Source: Symsagittifera roscoffensis (lineage: Eukaryota; Xenacoelomorpha; Acoela; Convolutidae). From it: a DNA stretch of 64,000 nucleotides. Of the stretch, positions 50,145 through 58,400 are shown one piece after another. Location of the stretch: NCBI RefSeq assembly GCF_963678635.1, contig NC_087063.1, positions 17,300,449-17,364,448 on the forward strand, in the 5' to 3' direction. The notes under the pieces were generated by a model. It saw nothing but the letters and a program-made list of their open reading frames with translations. It searched no databases and was not told the DNA's origin. Positions within the stretch are counted from its first letter, which is position 1, and each line of letters starts with the position of its first letter. The translations under genes were made by a program, and so were the position numbers.

Positions 50145-51842
50145 CTAAGCTTGTCCTTCGATACTGTCGAAGTGAATGCCGTCCGTGGTCAGTCTGGCCT
50201 GATCCATAGCTCTCAACTCATGTTCGATGTCCATGAGGATCATTCTTCCGGCGTTTCGACTTGCGAGGTTCCTCAGGATGTTATTCCACCTGACGACTCT
50301 CTCGTTTTGCCTTCTTCCTGATGCTGTCAGGCTTCTCGCGTTCATTGGCACAGTGCAAACGGTCAGTGCCGCGCAATTGAATTTCTGCCAGAGGGTCGTA
50401 AACAAACACACCATCATTGACTCCCATAATGCTTCCTGCTCATCTGAACCTCTGGAGATGTCATTCGTCCCAACTAAGATCATCACATTGGGGATCCTCC
50501 CTGGATTCATCAGTTCCACCATCCGATATAATTGGGCTATCGTCGCGCCTCCAAAGGCCATCACCGTGGTGACCCACGAGGTCCTCAAATTCGACAGCAC
50601 TCTGACCAAGCTGTCTCCCAGTATCAGATGAGATGTCCCGAGTGGTGGTTGCTGCAGGTTTACAGCCGGGCTCCAAGTAGCTCGGTTGAAGCAGGCCCTC
50701 GGATCTGTCTCCGGAACTCCCGTGAAATTATATTTCAATTGATTATTCTTTTGCACGTCTATTATGCGAGACACTTTCTTCGCTGGCATCTTCCGTATTT
50801 TCCTCTCTGGGATTCTCGAGCTCCCCATGAGTGGTGTCACGTCACTTATCCCTTGTCTGATCACGGTCTGGGAGAGTCGTACTTTGCCCGTATCGTCAAT
50901 CGTTCCATAGGGTGCAGTCACCCCGGAACCTGGCGCATTCTTGTTGGCGACCAGTCGTCCAGCTGTCTCTATCAGCTTCCTCACTGTCTGTTCCACGACG
51001 GGGTCACCCAAGGTGTCACTAGGATCCGGGATCGTTACTCGATTTGTCTCTACTGGGAGCCGTGTCTCCGTTGTTTGACTCATTTCTCGAGGCGTCAAGA
51101 GCTCCATCGGGGACTGCCCACGAGGAATATCCCTTGCAGGTATCACTTTCTCCACGGCCGTTGTCAACGCCATCTGCTCCGATCGCTCTTTGTATTCCTG
51201 CCTTAAGCGCTCAATCTCTTGACCCTGCTTTTTGTTGCAGTCTTCAAACAACTTTCTCCACATGTCCCGATCTTCCTCCATCTGGAGCATGCTTCTGGTC
51301 ATCTCGTCCAGCTCCTTCTTTGTACTTTTCAGTTCATCGTTCATCTCATCCAGATCTTGCATGGTTTGGTTCGTCTGAACTTTCTGTCCTACTTTCGCCC
51401 TTTTTGGTGGCACAGCTGCTCTCAGTGGTGAACCAGACGAGGTCGCCTCGCTGTTCACCTCGCGATGCATTCTCATCAGCCCAGGTTTGGGCTTGGAGGG
51501 CATAGGCATCTCACCTGGTTGGTAGGTCCTAGAACTTCCCAATCCAGGCTCATTCGCCAAGTCACTCCCTGAGAGAGCCCCGTTTCTCCACCTCATCACT
51601 CTCATGTTCGGGCGGTCTAGTACTCCTCTTTCTCCATATGCTGCCATCAACAGGACTTCCGTGGGGCGGTCCCCACGGTTGTCATGCCCCAAGATGTTGA
51701 TCAGGGCGGTCAGCAACATGACTACCTCTGGGTTCTCCAGAACGAAGTCAGGATCGATCAGCCGACGATAGATCGCATCTATCATCGGTCCTACATATGC
51801 CTCTGCCAGGTCCATCAATTCATCCAAGTTGAAGTTATCCAT
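50145..51842 (-). CDS. E3 second giant frame: coiled coil and SGNH-hydrolase domain
   Basis: 565 codons starting MDNFNLDEL, the counterpart of E1 16950. Coiled coil at about 155-235. SGNH domain: GDS 409-411, GTND 458-461, and D554-G-I-H557 at the very end, all catalytic blocks retained. A frameshift just after the His block ends the frame; the following codons are found in the 50130 frame. N-terminus and SGNH core align with E1 through many substitutions that keep the catalytic residues, which argues for selection on the enzyme. Confidence 0.82.
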   Translation of the reverse strand: MDNFNLDELMDLAEAYVGPMIDAIYRRLIDPDFVLENPEVVMLLTALINILGHDNRGDRPTEVLLMAAYGERGVLDRPNMRVMRWRNGALSGSDLANEPGLGSSRTYQPGEMPMPSKPKPGLMRMHREVNSEATSSGSPLRAAVPPKRAKVGQKVQTNQTMQDLDEMNDELKSTKKELDEMTRSMLQMEEDRDMWRKLFEDCNKKQGQEIERLRQEYKERSEQMALTTAVEKVIPARDIPRGQSPMELLTPREMSQTTETRLPVETNRVTIPDPSDTLGDPVVEQTVRKLIETAGRLVANKNAPGSGVTAPYGTIDDTGKVRLSQTVIRQGISDVTPLMGSSRIPERKIRKMPAKKVSRIIDVQKNNQLKYNFTGVPETDPRACFNRATWSPAVNLQQPPLGTSHLILGDSLVRVLSNLRTSWVTTVMAFGGATIAQLYRMVELMNPGRIPNVMILVGTNDISRGSDEQEALWESMMVCLFTTLWQKFNCAALTVCTVPMNARSLTASGRRQNERVVRWNNILRNLASRNAGRMILMDIEHELRAMDQARLTTDGIHFDSIEGQA

Positions 51843-52270
51843 TCTATTCTTTCAAGTTTGATTTGATTCGATTCGATTCCAAGGTTTTGACTCAAGTGAG
51901 TAATTAAATGATCAATCAGGATCTAGAAAAGAAGTGACCAATATCACACTTGTCAGTTTCACCTTAACATATATCGTTAAAATTTGCTTAAAAACAGTTC
52001 AGATAAAAAGATATTTATCCTAAAATTTATTAAAATCAATTGCTCTCTAAAATTTTGGAATTCGACCTAAGATTGGACAGTCCAAGCTTTGGATCTATTC
52101 CTAAGATCGTCATTTAGTTGTTCATGGTCACTAACCCCTGCTTACCCATGATCTTAATAACCTAACACATAACATAACATAACATAACATAACACATAAC
52201 ATACACATCACATATTACATACAACTTAGTCTTTGGCCTAACACCCTCTCGCACATCACTCAGCCTATAC
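51843..52270 (-). other. E3 spacer between the two giant frames
   Basis: No coding frame apart from the displaced end of Pol near 52260. Contains a microsatellite of ACATA-type units at about 52157-52225. Confidence 0.6.
52157..52225. repeat. ACATA-type microsatellite
   Basis: Four to five tandem ACATA units followed by degenerate ones. Confidence 0.8.
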
Positions 52271-53086
52271 TTAAGTTATATTTCTTATGTAGATATACTT
52301 GTATGTTCGTATCAGAGAACGTACAAGTATACAAGCGTGTACAAGCGCGTACAATTCCCGAGGATGCAGTCTTCCTCTGTTTGGATCGTACACTGGAAGC
52401 GAGAGTTCCTTCACGTCCATTTCCACAAGGAAGTCCCTCAGCCTCGTCAAGGACAAGACTAGGTTCTCTGGGTCCACGTGCTGCTTCTCTGTCGCCCTCG
52501 TTACCAACAAGCATAGGTATTTTCCCGGTATCTGCGACGCCGCCGGGGGTAAGGCTGCTACGCCCCCTATCCCTGGTCTTTGCTTCCAAAGAAATTCCAC
52601 GTTTTTGTATTCTCTCTTTAAATCTGCCGCTAGCGCTGTCCTAAAACTCATGTCTGCTGTGATTGCTATCGCACATGTTTTGTTTGTGAGTATGAAATCA
52701 CTGTCTGTTAGTATTATGTTACTTGAATATTCATTTGGTAAGTTAAAATATGACTCAACTACCCTGCCTATGTCAGGTTTCTTAGGTTTTTCGCCTGTTT
52801 CTGCTTCTAAGTCTCCTGTTTCTCTTGCTATTCTTAATTTTTTTATTATCAAGTTTTCAGTGTGGGTAAGTCCTACCCCCACTCCCCGGACAAAAATATC
52901 CATCGACGTCCCCGTCGATCGCATACCGGGTATCAAGTCGAGGTTAGAAGCCGGAATGAGTAGTCGTCCTTCTTGGTCAGCCCAGGAAGGATCGTCTCGT
53001 TCGGTCTTGATATATTTCATGCTTTCACGATCTACGTCTTGAATCGTGACACTGGTCTCCTCAGGATCCGAGGTCGTTTCATTCAG
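52271..53086 (-). pseudogene. E3 Pol C-terminus with macrodomain-like module
   Basis: Frame open from after the TAG at 53087. Contains the FVRGVGVGLTHTE block encoded over the conserved hairpin/purine tract, then the macrodomain-like part (SDFILTNKT, ADMSFRTALAADLKREY, GKYLCLLVTR, VKELSLPVYDP). A frameshift near 52310 replaces the shared YLHKKY end, which is found in another frame ending about 52260. Conservation of this module with E1 and E2 shows it is an old part of the element. Confidence 0.8.
52871..52919 (-). promoter_or_regulatory. E3 conserved hairpin and internal polypurine tract
   Basis: Same block as in E1 and E2: hairpin 52902-52919, purine tract 52871-52891 on the minus strand, differing by only two or three bases over about 60. 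Confidence 0.62.
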
Positions 53087-53710
53087 CTACTCTAAGACAC
53101 GCAGGTTCGTCAAGTCTTGTTCGTATGACTGCTGTTGCTCGTCGTCGAATTCTACCTCGGGTTTTGACCAGTCGTCAACCCACTCATCGTCGTGATCATC
53201 GACTATGTCAATGTCTTGTGACACAGTTAATTCCTCTAGACCCACTACTTCCTCCACTATCTTCTTCAGATCTATCCTGACCACTACGAAGTCGTCACCG
53301 TAAGGATTGTATTTCTTTCTTGGTCTCTTCCCGTCCTTCTGACGAGTCTGTATCGTGAACGGAAGATCCGGTTCCAAGTTCTTCGGAACCTCTGTCTGTT
53401 CGGGATCCTGCCAATCTTCCTCTGCGTAGGGTAAGGTTTCATCGTCCGCTTCGATCTGTTCGTTTGGATCCAGGTTCAGCGGTGTATCCGTACTTTCCTC
53501 TACGACTTCGTTTCCATCGTTCTTCTCCCTGGTGCCTTTTTCATTGACCTCACAAGCAGGATCCATCATAAGATAATCCCCTTCTTCCATGTCTGCAGGT
53601 ATACACCAGTCTTCTGTCGATGGATTGTGTGGCTTTATGTTCTCGTAGTGGGCGGCTCGGCCAGTACTCAGTCTATAAAAGCGTCCCTCCTGGTGCACCT
53701 CTGTAATCAT
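53087..53710 (-). pseudogene. E3 Pol segment after integrase (GPF motif and acidic linker)
   Basis: Matches E1 from MITEVHQQGRFYRLSTGRAA. The frame is open upstream to the TAG at 53777, so it includes WRGPF. It ends in TAG where E1 has a Trp codon. Confidence 0.78.
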
Positions 53711-53776
53711 GAAGGGTCCCCTCCACTTCTTTAGGAGCTTTTTCGTCCCTTTCGGTGGTATAACGTTCTGAAATAC

Positions 53777-54115
53777 CTATACGTAGTCTCCCACCGAGTA
53801 AGCCTTTGCACCAGCTGCTTTCTTGTCGAATCTTTTCCTCTGCCTTGCCTGTGCCTGCTGAGTATTTCGTCTACACAAACTGTTCAACTCCTGTTGGCGT
53901 CTGATCACATCCCTCACGTAGACCTGTGGGGACGTTTTCTTTCCCTCATACTCTGGGTAGAAGAAGGTTAAGGGTAAAGACTTTTCGTGCCCAGTTAGCA
54001 TCATGTGTGGACTGACTCCGGTGGTGGAGTGTTGCGTGCTGTTATATGCTCCCATCACCTGTGGAAGGTATCTGTCCCAATCGGTCATGTACCTGGAACA
54101 ATATACTCTCAGCAA
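53777..54115 (-). pseudogene. E3 integrase C-terminal part
   Basis: From MLRVYCSRYMTDW to GDYV, then TAG in place of the Trp codon of E1 (GQYVW). It follows directly on the deletion that removed about 39 codons of the catalytic core. Confidence 0.78.
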
Positions 54116-54747
54116 AGCTGTACGAAAGCTGTTCCATTATCCGATTGAAACGTCATCGGACAACCATGTCTTGCTATCCACGTGTTGATCAGGTGGTCGC
54201 ATGTCTCTTCCGCCGAGGCTGTTATGCAGGGCACGGCCTCTGCATACTTCGTAAAATGATCTATCATGACCAGCACCTGATTATAACCATTGTCTGTCAT
54301 GCATATCTTTTGATGATCTATTTGCACTACCTCGTTGAACTCAGACGACTCGATCGATTGTAAAGGAAATCGCAACTTCCTTGGATCCTTGACCTGTTGG
54401 CATGACAGACATGCTGTTACCCATTTCTCGTATGCCTTTTTCATCCCAGGCCACTCAAAGCGCTTCAGGATCCTCTGATATACTTTGTCGAATCCCTGAT
54501 GGCCCATTTGATCATGTGACCTGAATAATAGTTCTGTCTGATAGAGTTGCGGTAACACTATCGCGTTATACTTGTATAGGACTCTGTCTTCCTCCCTTCT
54601 TTTGCAAGCCACACTCCCGTCCTTGTTCAAATATAACCTCCCTTCCTTCTGCATGAAGTATTGTCTCAAGATGCGATAACTATCTTCCTCGAGGTCCCCT
54701 TTATCCGGCGAACCATTCTCGATCCACCTTTTCAGGTTGCTTGTCAT
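54109..54747 (-). pseudogene. E3 integrase N-terminal part, catalytic Glu deleted
   Basis: HHCC zinc domain and the two Asp of the core (QIDHQ, SDNG) are present. At about 54115 the sequence jumps from SDNGTAF to the region about 39 codons downstream, removing the HPQTNGLVER stretch with the third catalytic residue. The integrase of this copy cannot be active. Confidence 0.82.
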
Positions 54748-54751
54748 GCGA

Positions 54752-55429
54752 TCATTTCTCTGCGCCCTTAGTGTACGTCTTCATGACCATCATCTGACTA
54801 TTCAGCTCGTTGGGCTGGTGTGTGTCTTCTTCCATCTTAACGCACCAAATCTTCACCAACGGCTGTGTTTCTTGTTTAAACGGCTGAAGATCAGTCCTGA
54901 CTACCTCTTTCTGTGGCAACAGACTTATCGAACGCTTCGATACCGCTATTGTCTCCAAGTCATCCGCTGCGTTGTCAAAGACTCTTTCGCTTGGTGTTAG
55001 GTAGCGATCACTGTCAGGATCCTGGTACACCTGTCTGTCCAGGTCCCTTGCCCGAGTTTCCACTAGTAGCGTGTGTATCGCTAGTTCTGACAGTTCTGAT
55101 CCCGAACTCGAGTTCCTGTCTGAATAGGTATCCATTCCTGAGTTTCGGGAATCATCATCCGTCGAAGAGGTTGTGCTGGAGACTGCACTCTCCTCCAGAT
55201 CATGTCTGTGCCTTCTTCGCATCCATCTGAACTCCCCGGACAAAACCTTGTTCTCTAGGTCCTGTTTCTCATCAGGAAATTTCTCGTCTATCTCAGACTC
55301 CCCGGACAAATTTTCTTGTCCCGGGTGTTGATCTTGTGATCGCTGGTTCTTTTCATCATTCGTCTCCCCGGACAAATAGTCTTGCAGCAGATTTTGTTCT
55401 ACCTTTTTACCTTCCTTATCCTGGTCCAC
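54752..55429 (-). pseudogene. E3 RNase H to integrase linker
   Basis: 225 codons, acidic. Contains three LSGE motifs, each encoded by TTTGTCCGGGGAG-type sequence (55231-55373). A shift near 55490 disconnects it from the RT/RNase H frame, and a shift plus small deletion near 54760 disconnects it from the integrase. Confidence 0.72.
55231..55373 (-). promoter_or_regulatory. Three internal copies of the polypurine-tract core
   Basis: On the minus strand GTCCGGGGAG occurs at 55231-55241, 55297-55307 and 55363-55373, spaced 66 bases apart, each preceded by a T-run. They may reflect a coding LSGE repeat or extra plus-strand priming sites. Confidence 0.45.
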
Positions 55430-55473
55430 AAAGGTGACGGTTTTCTTTCGCTTGCTGCTCCCCTGTTCTCTCT

Positions 55474-58400
55474 CTAGGAAGTACTGGTTAAAATCTCTTG
55501 GGGTATTGAGGAATCTAGTTGCTGAACTATTGTCCTACAATCCCTCTCGTTCTCTTCGTGCTGTCGTCTGGACGGCATAATCTTCACCTTCTCACTAACT
55601 GTTAGCGATGCCACTGCTGCTGTCCACTCGGGGTCATCTCTGGTCACTTCTCTTTCTAACAATCCACCCAGCATCCGCATCACTTGCGGTGTGACTTGCA
55701 CCGTTTTATCCAATAATGAGAGGCTGTTTATGTTTATGCGAGAGAGTTCTTGCTGGACCAGGTTCGAGCGCAGCAACAGATCCAAGGGGACTGGGTCCTC
55801 CTTGGATAGGATCTTTATCTCGGCTGCTTTCTCTACAGGTAACTCAGGGTGCCCTGGAATTGGATGTCCAGACTTATCCAACCATCTCGTTAGGGGAAGC
55901 GCTTCATAAGTTTCTTTGTCCAGAAACGAGAATCCCTCCTTTATTTCCGCCTGATTGGCCTGCTTCTGTTCCAATTTTTCATAAAACTCAGTTTTCTTGC
56001 TGAGGCTGTCAGCATTCTGGTGTTTATCACGCATCCTATGTTCAATTATCATATGGTAGCCATCCAATCTGACTATCCATCTACCAATATAACTCTGATG
56101 CATCGAGTAGGTTTTCAACCAGGATAACGCTCTGTTGTCCACGCGTAACTTGAAGGGAGCGCTCCCCCAGTATGCACGGTACTTTTCCACGAAGGTGACT
56201 ACTGCAAACATTTCTGCTTTTGGTGCGCCATATTTCATCTCTGTGTCACTCAAGACCTTGCTGCCGTATGCAATGGGACGGAGAACTGTTCTTCCGTTCC
56301 ATTCTTGCTCTTGATGCAAGATTCCTGAGATGGCTACCACCGATGCGTCTGTGTCGAGAACATACATGCCCTTTTCTGTAGGCATACCCAGCACTGGCGC
56401 TTCGCACAGTTCCCGCTTTATGTTCTCGAAAGCAACTTGTGCCTCATCGTTCCATTCGAACTTTTTCCCCTTGTTGCGCATCAGCTTCTGCATCGGATAC
56501 ACCTTGTCCGCATATCTTTTTATGAATTCTCGGTAGTAATTGGCAAACCCTAGGAAGCTCAGCAGCTGTGTGTTTGTTCTGGGGGCCTTCCATGTCAACA
56601 CTGCTTCCACTGCTTCCGGGTCCGGCCTCACACCATGCCTATCCACCATTCTTCCTAGGTACTTAATCGAATCCCTAAGGATTTCACATTTCGATGGTTT
56701 GCACTTCAATCCAGCTCTTTTCATGCATCCAAAGACCTCATCGAGCCTATCAATGTGGTCTTCCAGGGTCGGTGTCGCTATGACTACGTCATCCACGTAA
56801 CACAGCACGAGATTCCCGTACTTCTTGGTCACTCTCGTCAAAGCCTGAGCCATCAGTCTTTGAAAAGTGGCCGTTGCATTGCACAAGCCGAAGGGCATCC
56901 TCTTCCACTGGTACAATCTCAATTCGCACGCGAATCCGGTTTTCTCTCTGTCCTTCTTCCGCAGAGGTACCTGCCAGAAGGCAGAGCCTAAGTCCAATGT
57001 GGTGAAGAACTTGGCATCACCAAGCCTAGATAGGCTCTCGTCTATTCGCGGTATCGGGTACGCATCTTTTATCGTTACCGCGTTCAAGTAACGAAAGTCG
57101 CAACAAAATCTAACCTGCCCCCCTTTCTTTTTCGCCATTACTACCCCGCAAGCCCATGGCGATTTCGAGGGTTCTATCATGTCGTATTCAAGCAACATTT
57201 CTATTTCCGCTCGGCACGCTTCCGATTTGTGTGGCGTCATTCGCCTTGCGCCTTCCCTATGGGGAACGGCGCCCTCTTCTAGTTCGATTTCGTGTTCGAC
57301 GAAATTACAGCAACCGATATCCGCCTTATGTTTTGAAAATACATCTGCGTTCCGATTTAGGAGGTCCCGCAATTTTTCGAAATCTCCCTCACCTATTTTC
57401 CCTTTTAAATGTTCTATCTCTGGCAAAACCGGTTTGTCAGATTCTAGTTCATATGACGAGGGGCGTTCCGGAAAATTCGAGCAGCTTGATAAGCCGTCGT
57501 CCGTTTCGGATTTCATTGAAAAAAATTTATGAATAGATTTTAATTCATTAATCCTCTTTAAAATTTTATCTTTATTGGCATGATAAGGACAGTCTTTCAC
57601 ACTATATTTCTTCAAGTTTTGTGTCTCCTCATAGTCGGTCCTCATCGGCAAAGCGTAGCCAAGCTTCTTTCCACGCTGGATTGAAACCGTGGTGTCCAGT
57701 GTGTTTAACAACACACTGACACACAGTCCGTTTCGCGTTACCGAGAAGCTCCAGCCTAAAATCACCGAACTCTGACTATTTGGATTCGGTACTAAGCAAA
57801 CCTTTTTACTAACACTTAACGAATTCAAATTTCTCATTCTAAAAATTGCTACCACAGCCTGTCCTGGTTGTAATTTTACTTTTCTATCCAAAAAAATTGG
57901 TACCTTGTTTTCGTCTGTTATTATCCTATTAATTGGTCTCTTAACATACTTTCGGTCCGGGTTTCTAATCCGTATCAGACCGTTGTTCAAGTCAATCATC
58001 ACGTCAAAATTCCTGACAAAATCTCTGCCCAAGATGAATTGGTCGGCGTCGTCCAGATTCTCTACCACCAGGAAGCTCATCCAAAGATCCCGTCCTCCCA
58101 TGTGGAGGACCGTTATTGGTGTTCTTCCGGCCACGTAGATAGCTCCTCGATTGGCGACGACCAGTCGAAGATTAGTTGGAATTAGATCTTCCCGCGTGAA
58201 GCCCATTCTTTCCCAAGTTTTTATCGGCATCACACTCACTACCGCTCCCGTGTCCAGAAGCCCTGTGACTCCGAGTTTTGTTCCGTTGGTGTCGAGCAGA
58301 TGTGCAGTCACATCTGCTTCATACCCAATGTGTACTGCGTCTTGTTCCATCATGGCGTCATGGCCTATCCTGCGGACTTTGAGTTCCTCCTCTCCCAAAT

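Noticed and set aside
55474-55500. Programmed -1 frameshift at the end of the E3 RT/RNase H frame
   Set aside because: No slippery heptamer is in the correct phase, and E1 and E2 read this junction in one frame, so a mutation is simpler.
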